From Sedimentibacter sp. SX930 (lineage in GTDB: Bacteria; Bacillota; Bacilli; Lactobacillales; Aerococcaceae): a stretch of DNA of 64,000 bases. Shown here piece by piece: positions 36,158-48,473 of this stretch. Made by a program: the position numbers and the translations under genes. The notes under the pieces were generated by a model that was given only the letters and a program-made list of their open reading frames with translations, was not told the DNA's origin and made no database searches. Position 1 is the stretch's first letter; every line of letters starts with the position of its first letter. Where the stretch lies: the NCBI GenBank assembly GCA_002155105.1, contig MUZD01000002.1:248001-312000 (forward strand). The letters run 5' to 3'.

Positions 36158-36997
36158 CTATCGCAATTCCACCAATTTATTAATAATTTCATATTCTAAA
36201 TCTTTTTGTTGTGTGGCAGTCAATCCATCTGAGGTTCTGACAACAACAGTGCCGACTATATTGTGAGAGCCTACGCCTAACGCGCTTCCATCAAAAGCTG
36301 ATAAATAAGCATTTCTTTTCTCAGCATCCTCTAGCGTATTATATACTTCAATACATCCTCCTGCGGCTGTTCCTTTGTCAATCAAACTCTCTCCATACGT
36401 ATCATTTTGATTAATATTTTCACTTGAAAAATAGATTGCGGACGTATATCCACCCTGTTTATTCAATTGCCCGTTGGGATCATTATCTTCAGTTACAGAT
36501 TGTATTTCCTCAATAGAAGGAACGTCATTCAGTCTTAAAACAACAAAGTCACCTGTTGGATTCAATATTTGTGCATACTGCTGAATACTATTCTCTGCTT
36601 CAAGTTGTTTTATTTCTAATTCAGCGATGGAATTTGAATAATCCAGCGGTTCATTTAATTTATCAGTAGCTTCAATAATGTCGTCTGTTTTTTCAGGTGA
36701 ATTGGGAACGGACCTTTTAGCTTCTTTAGCAGAAGAAATAGTAGTTTGCAATTCTTTAAAAACGTTACTATCATATGGCGTTTTTTTTGAATCAAGTATT
36801 TCCTGAGCAGATATAATAGCATCATCTAACTTTTCATTTTCCAATTGAACTGTTTGTTGCGCAGTATGGAATTTCGAAACCGCCTTATCATGTGGCACCT
36901 TAAATTGGGTGTACCAATATCCTCCAGCAACCATCATAATCACCAATACAATCAAGCCTGCTAAAATAAATCTGTTTTTTTTACTTTTTCCTTTCAT
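36158..36997 (-). CDS. Membrane-anchored extracellular protein of unknown function
   Basis: 279 residues. A short basic start (MKGKSKKNR) and one hydrophobic helix (about 10-30) anchor an extracellular helical stalk (about 35-140, many Glu/Gln/Lys, repeated 'KLxxAIxxAQ'-like heptads) and a globular C-terminal domain with GDFVVLRLNDVPSIEEI and GSHNIVGTVVVRTSDGLT. Start has AAAGGAGAG upstream. Family not recognised. Near the lipoprotein gene at 37116-38201, in the same direction but separated by a terminator-like stem. A role in sensing or adhesion is possible; nothing in the sequence proves it. Confidence 0.6.
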   Translation of the reverse strand: MKGKSKKNRFILAGLIVLVIMMVAGGYWYTQFKVPHDKAVSKFHTAQQTVQLENEKLDDAIISAQEILDSKKTPYDSNVFKELQTTISSAKEAKRSVPNSPEKTDDIIEATDKLNEPLDYSNSIAELEIKQLEAENSIQQYAQILNPTGDFVVLRLNDVPSIEEIQSVTEDNDPNGQLNKQGGYTSAIYFSSENINQNDTYGESLIDKGTAAGGCIEVYNTLEDAEKRNAYLSAFDGSALGVGSHNIVGTVVVRTSDGLTATQQKDLEYEIINKLVELR

Positions 36998-37073
36998 AAT
37001 AACTCTCCTTTTTGAGATAAATTATTTTAAGTTAACAAACAGCCACTGTATTAATCTAAGTAGTTAAACACTA

Positions 37074-37105
37074 ATAAGTTGGAGAATTTTTTAACTCCAA
37101 CTTAT
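37074..37105 (-). terminator. Terminator after the TPR lipoprotein gene
   Basis: Perfect 11-bp stem ATAAGTTGGAG / CTCCAACTTAT with a 10-base A/T loop, directly after the lipoprotein stop. It lacks a long T-run, so termination may be partial. Confidence 0.5.
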
Positions 37106-37115
37106 GTTGTCTTTC

Positions 37116-38201
37116 TTAATACTGTATTCCACCATAATCGCCAGTAACTGCTCCAGTATCAGGGTTCACGTACACACCTACAATATGTTGTGTAGGCCCG
37201 TCTTGAAAAATATAATATTTGACTTCAACCCCATCAATTTCTTTCCACGACTCTTCCATGATCGTATTGTCATATCCATTCCAATTATCAACATACGATT
37301 TGGCATAGGTGCGTAATTCATCTTCTGATAAGGAGCTTGGTTGTGCTTCCGTTGTTGTTTGACCTGTTGCCATTTGTTCAAATTTCTCATCGGCTGACCC
37401 ATATGTATTTACTAAATAATCATGTATTTCTTGATTTGATAAATTCTCGATTGTTTTCGCATAATAATTTTCTGCTTCTAACTTCCAATTCCCCAAAGGA
37501 TTATCTTCACTATTGCTATTTCTTAAATCGTCATAGGTCATTCCACCATTAGTTATGTTTGGTAATATTTCATCACCCGAAGGACCGGCTGCTAGGTCCT
37601 CTGCTGCTGCAAGTCCCTGTAACTGCGATTGCTTTATTTCAATATTATTCTTCAGTTCTTCTAACTGAATTTTTATACCTACGAAGTAAACCTCATTGAT
37701 TTCACTATTGTTTAACAAAGAATCGGCCTTTTCTAAAGCCTCAGCAAGACTTCCCGCTTCAACTAATATTATCGTTTCATCATATATTTTTTGAAACTCC
37801 ATCAATAACGCTTCAAAATCCCCAATGATACCTAACATCTCAGTTGCTTTCTCAACTAAACTTTCAGAACCAGTCTTTATCTTAACCACATTTTCAGCCT
37901 CTACTTTAGCATTTTCAAAATCATTATCATTAAATGCTTTTTGTGCAATACCATATGCTTTTGTTTGCATTAAATAGGCTGTTGCTTTTTCATCTTCGGG
38001 TTTTTCTTCTAATGCAAGTTCGAAATATACTTCTGCTTTCTCATATTTCTCAGATGCGATTACATCTAGACCTTTTTGAATCGCGCTATTGTATGCTTCC
38101 TCTGAAGCGTTAACGCAAGCTACAAGGAAAAACAAGCTAAAGATCATTACACACGTTTTTAAACATTTCAAAGTTCTTCTGATATTATTTGATTTGGCCA
38201 T
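37116..38201 (-). CDS. Lipoprotein with TPR-like repeats, unknown function
   Basis: 361 residues from the ATG at 38201, with GGGGGAG upstream. Signal peptide with lipobox FLVAC (lipidated Cys about residue 29). Residues 35-125 form TPR-like helical pairs (LDVIASEKYEKAEVYFELALEEKPED then a similar AFNDNDFENAKVEAENVVKIK), a second helical region follows, and the C-terminus (about 290-361) is a small beta-rich domain with EVKYYIFQDGPTQHIVGVYVN, suggestive of a PepSY-like fold. Anchored outside the membrane. Function and partner unknown. Confidence 0.65.
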   Translation of the reverse strand: MAKSNNIRRTLKCLKTCVMIFSLFFLVACVNASEEAYNSAIQKGLDVIASEKYEKAEVYFELALEEKPEDEKATAYLMQTKAYGIAQKAFNDNDFENAKVEAENVVKIKTGSESLVEKATEMLGIIGDFEALLMEFQKIYDETIILVEAGSLAEALEKADSLLNNSEINEVYFVGIKIQLEELKNNIEIKQSQLQGLAAAEDLAAGPSGDEILPNITNGGMTYDDLRNSNSEDNPLGNWKLEAENYYAKTIENLSNQEIHDYLVNTYGSADEKFEQMATGQTTTEAQPSSLSEDELRTYAKSYVDNWNGYDNTIMEESWKEIDGVEVKYYIFQDGPTQHIVGVYVNPDTGAVTGDYGGIQY

Positions 38202-38377
38202 CAAGTTCCAACTCCCCCGTATCGTAAAATCTTCAATATAATTTATTAATATATTTTCATTATAATATTCTTTCGTAAATAATGACAGGCGCTTTCATGT
38301 ATATTTATAGTATTTCCTGACATGATGGAAATTGATGTGATGCGTTGAAGAAGGACGCATGATTTTCGAAAGATTTT

Positions 38378-39443
38378 TTACCGCTCAGCGTAATAAAAAA
38401 GGAAGGTAAAGATCCTGTTATCGATCTTCGCCTTCCTTTTCGTCTCAGCGTTGAAACTTTGTTTATTAACAAATTTTCCCTCATATCTGTTCGTAACTGT
38501 CACACTTAAATTATTATCAATCATGAGTCGGGCAAGTTGCTCTCCATTTATCAGTACAATCTTGGTTGATAGTTGTTTTGCAGTAAATTCTTTCGCTTGG
38601 TTGCTGAAATTTGCAGTGGTTATGTACAATCCCTTAGTAGCACCTTGCCCGAGTAAGGCGTCCGTAAATTTTTGTATTTCGGGTCTACTGACACTCCCGT
38701 TGCAATCCCACTTTTTGGCTTGAATGTAAATTTGATCGAATCCGAGCTTGTCTTCAATGACAGATGTATTTGTAATTCTCTGAATATTTCTGCTGGAAGA
38801 CATCCAACACCCCAGCATCATAAAAATGGGCAACCATATATCCTTCCTTATCATATGCTTCCGCAATTACTTTTGGTGCTATTACATTCTTTGGATAGTA
38901 GGTTGGCATTATTTTCGAAATGCGGTCATAGGTAACTTTCTTATTATTAAGGCTTTCCACTTTATTAACGCGGTACAAGCCTTTAAAGATGGCTTCGTAT
39001 TTCGCTGAAGATACTTCTTCATGAGAGAAGAGTGCTATTTTTTGGTTAAGCTCCGTTAATCGACTCCAAGCATATTTGTCATTTTCCGCAGAATTAATGT
39101 GAAATTCCGTGAACCTGTTCCCATCTGGAGTTAAGCGGTTATCCCACTCGCCATTCGGATAAAACTTCAAACGCTTGATATCTGTATCTTCCTCAAACTT
39201 ATGCTTTGCGCCGCTACCCTGGAACCCTTTGTACCCTGCCCCAAAACAGTTGCAGCACTCCGCAACAGTCCGTAAGCGGACATTGTCATCTGCGTCTAAA
39301 TAGCCTCTTTCAATATATTCGCTTGGATTTTGATCTCTGACAGATTCCCATGATACAAAAATATCTTTATTACGATTAACCAAAGCATCCACCACCTCAT
39401 CTTGTTTTGCTCTTATTATCTCAATGTTATTAAGGGTATTCAA
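38378..39443 (-). pseudogene. Broken Mrr-type restriction endonuclease gene
   Basis: Two overlapping leftward frames. The upstream frame (39443-38754, TTG start, no clear ribosome site) has an N-terminal domain with AIFKGLYRVNKVES, which resembles PUA/EVE-like modified-base readers. The downstream frame (open to 38378) is unmistakably the core of an Mrr catalytic domain: EDKLGFDQIYIQAKKW, RPEIQKFTDALLGQGATKGLYITT. Between them the frame shifts, and the segment that normally carries the catalytic Asp (G-G-IDG just before the EDKLG block) is missing, the QAK half being retained. So a type IV-like enzyme has been inactivated by frameshift plus deletion. Confidence 0.72.
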
Positions 39444-39633
39444 TCATTATTTAATTTACTTCCATTTCAGTTACTCAAATTGTTACACGTTTAGATAATC
39501 CGAAAGGAGAAAAAAAGCGGAAATCCCGTCAATCATAGGAATTCCGCTCAATCAATTTTATTCTCTTTTTAAATCATTCCCGTAGCTATCAAAAGAATAC
39601 CGTCACACCGCCGCTCCACTCAAATAAAAGGCC
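39444..39633. other. Gap between the Mrr remnant and the rlmH fragment
   Basis: 190 bases. Holds only the terminator stem at 39514-39550; no gene. Confidence 0.4.
39514..39550 (-). terminator. Terminator downstream of the rlmH fragment / bgl operon
   Basis: Stem AGCGGAAATCC / GGAATTCCGCT (one mismatch), with a CTTTTTTTCTC tail on the minus strand. Confidence 0.65.
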
Positions 39634-39708
39634 TCATTTGTGGTAAGCATGATCATGGATAATCCGAAAAGCTCTATAGATCTGATCGACAAGCACAAGG
39701 CGCATGAG
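39634..39708 (-). pseudogene. rlmH: 3' end fragment of rlmH (possible attachment site)
   Basis: Leftward frame encoding LMRLVLVDQIYRAFRI followed by IHDHAYHK and TGA. This is the nearly invariant C-terminus of the 23S rRNA pseudouridine-1915 methyltransferase RlmH; upstream the similarity stops and a stop codon appears in frame about 25 bases on, so the remaining ~135 residues are absent. The 3' end of rlmH is the integration site of staphylococcal SCC elements, whose core encodes the same A-Y-H-K-stop. It lies 36 bases after the GH1 stop and may mark an element boundary. Confidence 0.8.
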
Positions 39709-39743
39709 ATTGAATACCAGAAAACAAAATGCCCCTTATCAAT

Positions 39744-43843
<4,100 letters not shown>

Positions 43844-43867
43844 ATTCTTCACCACCTTTAATTTTCA

Positions 43868-43934
43868 CCACAAAAAGACCTAAGATAAATTTTCGACACC
43901 AAATAAAGGTATCAAAATTTTATCTTAGGTCTGC
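43868..43934 (-). terminator. RAT-controlled leader terminator of the bgl operon
   Basis: Stem AGACCTAAGATAAA / TTTATCTTAGGTCT with a 19+ base loop and TTTTTG tail on the minus strand, just before bglG. Its 5' arm overlaps the RAT, so the two structures exclude each other. Confidence 0.9.
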
Positions 43935-43954
43935 CTGTTCCCAGTAACACTCCT
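43927..43954 (-). promoter_or_regulatory. RAT (ribonucleic antiterminator) site for BglG
   Basis: Minus strand GGAGTGTTACTG followed by GGCAGACC, closely matching the LicT/BglG RAT pattern GGATTGTTACTG-N5-GCAGGCAAAACC. The 3' half overlaps the leader terminator. Confidence 0.85.
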
Positions 43955-43974
43955 AGTTATTGCGAATACGATAT

Positions 43975-43989
43975 CGCAACCGCTCTCAT
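43975..43989 (-). promoter_or_regulatory. Candidate cre (CcpA) site at the bgl start site
   Basis: ATGAGAGCGGTTGCG on the minus strand, two mismatches to the cre consensus WTGNAANCGNWNNCW, located around the expected transcription start: a roadblock/repression position suited to glucose repression. Confidence 0.55.
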
Positions 43990-43999
43990 CTACTCCCAC

Positions 44000-44028
44000 A
44001 TTCTACAAAACGATTTATGCTTTGTCAA
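44000..44028 (-). promoter_or_regulatory. Sigma-A promoter of the bgl operon
   Basis: TTGACA, 17-base spacer, TAGAAT on the minus strand; a near-consensus promoter about 45 bases upstream of the RAT. Confidence 0.85.
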
Positions 44029-44054
44029 TTATTTTCTTTTTCAAAAATAACACC

Positions 44055-44092
44055 TAAACAAAAAAGATGCTCTCGATTAAGAGAGCACCCTT
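44055..44092 (-). terminator. Terminator of the MFS transporter gene
   Basis: TGCTCTC / GAGAGCA stem with CTTTTTTGTTT on the minus strand, 45 bases after the MFS stop. Confidence 0.75.
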
Positions 44093-44136
44093 TTAAATTC
44101 TAGTTCAGACAACGATTGTTGATTATTAATTCGCTA

Positions 44137-45396
44137 TTAAGCCTTTTTCAGCTCGCGTTTTCTTAACGTTACAGCGAAGAAGAACGATGTTAAGCATACA
44201 GCCATGAAGGCGATGCTGACGATGATTGTCGTGTTGTAGCTGCCGCTTGCATCATAGAAGTAGCCCAGCAGCGGGCCGCCCAGTGCTAAACCTAGGCTGC
44301 TTGCTGTCGATAAGATGCCCCAAATGGCAGTGAATTCTTTTTTGCCTAAAACCTCAAACGTCACTAATTGGTTCATTACGGCAGGAACACCTGTGCTCAC
44401 AGCATAAATCATCGCTGCTCCGGTTAAGACAGTGATGTTATCCGTTGCGGCGAAGATGCAAAATGCTAGGATGTAGATAATCGTGAAGATGTAGAAAGCT
44501 TTTGTTGCACCCAGCTTGTCGCTGGCGATGCCCATGACGATTTTGGAAGCGATCATGACGATGGCCGCGATCGACAAAACCATGCCTGCTTGCACATCAG
44601 TCGCGCCTTTTGTCGTAAAGAAGATCGGAATTTGTTGCGTGAATGTGGAAATCATTGCGAAACATACGAATGACAAGGCCAATAAGTAGAATACCGGCGA
44701 ACGCAATGCTTGCGCATAGGTCATATCCGTATCTTTATGCTTGATGACAGTTGTCGAAAAATCATTTGTTGTTTGCTCTGCTTCTGCTGCAAGCGAATCT
44801 TCCGTCACGCCATAAGGCAGCATGCCGATGTCAGCGGGCTTCTCGATCAACAGGAACGCTCCCAGGAACAAAGCAACGGCGTACATGCCGCCCAATAATA
44901 AGAAGCCTTTTTCCCAACCGTAATTTTGGATGAAGGAAGGGACAATTGCGCTCGTGATTGCGGTGCTTAAGCCGATCGATGCAGCAACGAGTCCCATAAC
45001 CAAGCCATGGCTTTTGCGGAACCAATTGTTCACCAGCGTTACGGCAACGATAGCGGTTGACGACATCATGAATGACCCGATGACGATTGCCGCCAAGTAG
45101 AATGCAAACAAGGATTTACCATTGGCCAACAGGATGAATCCTAGCGCTCCGAAAATGCCTCCCAGGATGGATGTTTTCCGCAAGCCAATTTTAGGCAGCA
45201 AAAACTTTGTGACTAAAGGCACCGCTACAATCCCGGTCAGATTAAGGAAGCTGCCCACCAAACTGAATTGAGAAACTGAAAATCCGGTCGCTTCCGTTAC
45301 CGGTTTGAAAAAGGATGCCAATCCATTCATTGGAATGCCTACACCAAGCATCAACAGCATACCGGCAATGATAATCCGTATATATTTTTTCGACAA
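44137..45396 (-). CDS. MFS transporter, OFA (oxalate/formate-like) family
   Basis: 419 residues, 12 predicted membrane helices in two six-helix halves separated by a hydrophilic loop (about 195-225). N-terminal half resembles the OFA branch (GLASFFKPVTEATGFSVSQFSLVGS; the GSFMMSSTAIVAVTLVNNWF block), the family that includes monocarboxylate antiporters. The actual substrate cannot be read from sequence. The start is TTG at 45396, ten bases after GAGGAG, with no better ATG; this suggests modest translation. Monocistronic. Confidence 0.85.
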   Translation of the reverse strand: MSKKYIRIIIAGMLLMLGVGIPMNGLASFFKPVTEATGFSVSQFSLVGSFLNLTGIVAVPLVTKFLLPKIGLRKTSILGGIFGALGFILLANGKSLFAFYLAAIVIGSFMMSSTAIVAVTLVNNWFRKSHGLVMGLVAASIGLSTAITSAIVPSFIQNYGWEKGFLLLGGMYAVALFLGAFLLIEKPADIGMLPYGVTEDSLAAEAEQTTNDFSTTVIKHKDTDMTYAQALRSPVFYLLALSFVCFAMISTFTQQIPIFFTTKGATDVQAGMVLSIAAIVMIASKIVMGIASDKLGATKAFYIFTIIYILAFCIFAATDNITVLTGAAMIYAVSTGVPAVMNQLVTFEVLGKKEFTAIWGILSTASSLGLALGGPLLGYFYDASGSYNTTIIVSIAFMAVCLTSFFFAVTLRKRELKKA

Positions 45397-45865
45397 AATA
45401 AAACGCTCCTCACAATGATATTTTTTAATTATTCAAAACTAAGCCATCATCTGCAACTGCCTAGGACTCTATTACCAGGAATTGTTTTACCCTGAAATAT
45501 AGTAATATTTATCCACACCAGAAATACCGCTTTCATTTATGAAACATTATTAACATATGGTTTCATCTGAATGCAATTTTTGGGGTGGCCAGCAAACGGA
45601 CTCAGACTGATTAACGTTGTTTGTATATATTCAGTATCAGAATGCACCCAAACCAACATCACTAATTATAGATAATCCACCTGCCAAGTCAAACGGCAAA
45701 AATTCCACAGAATCCGCTTTCCGTACTGATACAATAGGGTTTTTCTGAAATATTGTCCAAATTTCAACTTTTTCTTGAAATCTCAACATCTTGATTGTTA
45801 ATTCATTATATTACATTTGTTATTAATAGGTTTACGGGCTTATTTTCACGATATTGGAGAAATAC
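45397..45865. other. Intergenic region upstream of the MFS gene
   Basis: About 470 bases of AT-rich sequence. Presumably contains the MFS promoter; no gene, repeat or RNA structure was recognised. Confidence 0.4.
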
Positions 45866-45897
45866 AAAAAGGCCGGAACCGAAGTCCCGACCTTTCT
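45866..45897 (-). terminator. Terminator of the S8 protease gene
   Basis: Minus strand AAAGGTCGG / CCGGCCTTT stem with a TTCGG-containing loop and CTTTTTG tail, 30 bases after the stop. Confidence 0.8.
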
Positions 45898-45926
45898 CAA
45901 TGTAAAGAGTATAGCTTGGTGGCCTG

Positions 45927-47822
45927 TCATTTAATGATCGAATATGTCATCTGATTACTGATAGTGCAGTTTACTCCTCCTATGACCACACTGTCGACAA
46001 CAAAAGTGAAAGTTTGTTGTTCAGTCGACTGGATCAATTTTTCGGAAGTGAATGATACCGTCCCGTTTTTTCCGGTGGTCCCAGAATCTGGACTTGTTGT
46101 TGTTTCTTCCCAGTGGCCGGTGACAGTCGCATCAGCTACTTGGGTACCTGATTCCATGACCTTCACTTTGGCTGTGGCCCAAACCTGATTTATTTTGTTT
46201 ATCTTTCTGGCTGTCGCGCTCATTTGGACGTCTAAGGCCACAGTCCTTGCAGGCGCACCTGAAGGAGCAACATTAATTGTCACTGTTGCGCTGGCAGTTG
46301 AACCTATGCTGTCTGTTACTTCATACGTAAAGCTATCCGCGCCTGTGAAGTCAGTGTTCGGTGTATAGGTGATATCTTCTCCTGTCCCACTCACTGTTCC
46401 GTTTGCCGGACCTGAAGCAATCGTATAGGTCAGCGGATCATGGTCTGGATCCGAAGCGATGAGCGTGATAGCTACAGAAGTGTTTTGCGTTGTGCCAACG
46501 GTCTGGTTATACGCGACAGGGGGCTTATTGGTAACAGGCCCCATCCCCAGCGCTGAGGAAGCATCCACCAATCCGTAACCGTATAATTTATCCCGACCAG
46601 TTTCCCCTAAATCCAAAGCTGTCTCATTCATTTTATTGCGGACCTCCTCCGCAGTATAGCTAGGATCGGATGCCATCAGCAAAGCTGCAACACCTGCGAC
46701 ATGGGGCGAAGCCATTGATGTTCCGTTCGCTTCAATGAAGTACTCGCCTGCGTAACCTGCGAACGAAAACGGCTGCGGGCCCGCAAAGTTGGTGCTGTCT
46801 TTCCATGTCGACAGAACGGCCACACCTGGCGCAGCTATTTCAACGTCCGAACCCGTGCTGGAAAAACTGGCCCTCTGATTGTTTTTGTCGAGAGCTGCAA
46901 CTGCTACTACCGATGCATATTTGGCTGGATAATTGACATTATTTCCATTGCCCGCAGCACTCCCCTCGTTGCCTGCTGAGCCTATGTGCAGAACCCCGGA
47001 GCTGGCCAACACATCAAAGGCTGCCTCAAGCTGTGACGAATTGGATCCTGTTCCATAACTGTTATTTGTGATGCGTATCGGAGAATCAGGATGCAAGGCA
47101 TTATAATTCTGTATCCACTGCAGCGCTTCTATGATACTGCTCGCGGTGCCTTCCCCATTGTCATCCAGAACTCTGAGTGCCACTATCTGTGCGTTTGGCG
47201 CAACGCCGACAACCCCAAATCCGTTGCTCGCTGCGGCAAGTATTCCTGCTACATGAGTGCCATGCCCATAAACATCTTCGGGGAAGAAGTCATCCGAAAC
47301 AAAATCGTAGCCTAATTCATTTGCGGAAAAGTCAAAGTTATCGTTCAGGTCAAAGTGATTGAAATTCACTCCGGAGTCCAAAACGGCAACCTTGACCCCT
47401 TCGCCGGAATAACCAGCTGCAAGAGCTGCATCGGCGTTGATATGATCGGCACCCCAACTGTTCCCAAGCTCGTTTTCTGACGAATATTCAAGTGCCTGCA
47501 CGGTATAATCCAATTCGACTACTTCCACTTGAGGATTATTTTTAAGGGCTTCGATGGCTTTCGCCGGAAGTTTTCCGGAAATCGCAGGAATAATGGTGAA
47601 AACATTGCTGACATCGCCACCCAGGCCCTTGAATGCATGCAATTCCGCCTGACCCGGTTTGTCTTTAAATCTTACAATTACATCCTGAATATCGGCCGAG
47701 TTATTCGGGGTTGTGGTTACCTCGGATGATGATTGGGATGCCATTGCCTCAGTAGTTATTGATGTATAGCTAAAAATGAACAAAGATGTTAATGCGACTG
47801 CATAAAATCTTTTCGAAAACAT
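45927..47822 (-). CDS. Secreted subtilisin-like S8 serine protease
   Basis: 631 residues. Signal peptide (about 1-28), I9-type inhibitor prodomain (about 45-108), S8 catalytic domain with Asp149 (VAVLDSGV), His187 (YGHGTHVAG) and Ser369 (NGTSMASPHVAG), and oxyanion Asn in SAGNEGS. C-terminal to it: a cadherin/Big-like repeat (about 433-520: NQTVGTTQNTSVAIT... TYTPNTDFTGADSFTYEV) and a final beta-rich domain (about 525-631). No LPXTG or other anchor is visible, so it is probably released. All catalytic residues are intact. A terminator-like hairpin lies in its leader. Confidence 0.93.
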   Translation of the reverse strand: MFSKRFYAVALTSLFIFSYTSITTEAMASQSSSEVTTTPNNSADIQDVIVRFKDKPGQAELHAFKGLGGDVSNVFTIIPAISGKLPAKAIEALKNNPQVEVVELDYTVQALEYSSENELGNSWGADHINADAALAAGYSGEGVKVAVLDSGVNFNHFDLNDNFDFSANELGYDFVSDDFFPEDVYGHGTHVAGILAAASNGFGVVGVAPNAQIVALRVLDDNGEGTASSIIEALQWIQNYNALHPDSPIRITNNSYGTGSNSSQLEAAFDVLASSGVLHIGSAGNEGSAAGNGNNVNYPAKYASVVAVAALDKNNQRASFSSTGSDVEIAAPGVAVLSTWKDSTNFAGPQPFSFAGYAGEYFIEANGTSMASPHVAGVAALLMASDPSYTAEEVRNKMNETALDLGETGRDKLYGYGLVDASSALGMGPVTNKPPVAYNQTVGTTQNTSVAITLIASDPDHDPLTYTIASGPANGTVSGTGEDITYTPNTDFTGADSFTYEVTDSIGSTASATVTINVAPSGAPARTVALDVQMSATARKINKINQVWATAKVKVMESGTQVADATVTGHWEETTTSPDSGTTGKNGTVSFTSEKLIQSTEQQTFTFVVDSVVIGGVNCTISNQMTYSIIK

Positions 47823-47843
47823 ATTATTTCCCCTTTCTTGATA

Positions 47844-47866
47844 AAAAAATCGACCATGGATGGTCG
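47844..47866 (-). promoter_or_regulatory. Terminator-like hairpin in the leader of the S8 protease
   Basis: CGACCA-TCCA-TGGTCG followed by ATTTTTTTATC on the minus strand, 20 to 40 bases before the protease ATG. No gene lies upstream that would need this terminator, so it may be an attenuator or leader structure. Confidence 0.5.
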
Positions 47867-47923
47867 GTTACACTACAAATAAAGAAATTGTAAATAGAGC
47901 TATGCTGAGATTAGGTCTCAGTA

Positions 47924-47929
47924 ATTATA
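47924..47929 (-). promoter_or_regulatory. Extended -10 promoter candidate for the S8 protease
   Basis: Minus strand TGTTATAAT (TGn plus TATAAT), about 100 bases upstream of the start and upstream of the leader hairpin. No good -35 is seen. Confidence 0.45.
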
Positions 47930-48123
47930 ACATTTAATTCCCAGTACAATATTTTTTCATTGTATACCTTTTCATTGATGGTTTACAAGTAGAATTTCCC
48001 TTTCGTCGTAACTATCTTTTCAAGACGAATCGCTTGACTGGTATCAGCCGCAGGAATAATATGAAATGGAAAATGGATATTTAATGTTGGAAATACATCA
48101 AAAAATAAAAAGGAGATTACACT

Positions 48124-48399
48124 ATGAACTTTGATAGCGGCGAATCACGTTTCTACAAAAAAGACGAAAACGAAAACTTAATCTGTGAAATCACCTATTC
48201 CATTATAGACAGCAGCATGATCGTCATCGACCGTACCTTTGTGAATGATGATTACCGTGGCCAGGGAATTGCCGCGCAATTGGTTGATCGCGTGGTGGAA
48301 ATGGCCAGAGAGGAAAACAAAAAAATCGTACCTCGTTGCCCTTTCGCCAAAGGCATGCTCGAAAAAAACAGCTCACTTTATGCTGATGTAATAGAATAG
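48124..48399 (+). CDS. Small GNAT-type N-acetyltransferase (YjdJ-like)
   Basis: 91 residues of the minimal GNAT fold (COG2388): central strand and acetyl-CoA loop FVNDDYRGQGIAAQLVDRVVEMAREE, then IVPRCPFAKGMLEKN with the conserved Cys-Pro-Phe. Such short proteins bind acetyl-CoA but their substrate is unknown. Start ATG has AAAAGGAGA upstream; perfect terminator follows. One of few rightward genes. Confidence 0.88.
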   Translation: MNFDSGESRFYKKDENENLICEITYSIIDSSMIVIDRTFVNDDYRGQGIAAQLVDRVVEMAREENKKIVPRCPFAKGMLEKNSSLYADVIE

Positions 48400-48401
48400 A
48401 A

Positions 48402-48447
48402 TCAAAAAGCGGAACGACTGTGTATCGAAACAGTCGTTCCGCTTTTT
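48402..48447. terminator. Terminator after the GNAT gene
   Basis: Perfect stem AAAAAGCGGAACGACTGT / ACAGTCGTTCCGCTTTTT, eight-base loop, A/T runs on both sides: bidirectional. Confidence 0.9.
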
Positions 48448-48473
48448 GCTCAGACTTCTAGACTTTAATTTCG

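Noticed and set aside
39634-39708. Small functional gene
   Set aside because: It is only the C-terminal tail of RlmH, with a stop codon in frame just upstream and no start signal.
43960-43979. TTGCGA-N8-TCGCAA palindrome as an independent repressor operator
   Set aside because: It overlaps the cre candidate and lies in a leader already explained by BglG control; no regulator for it is known here.
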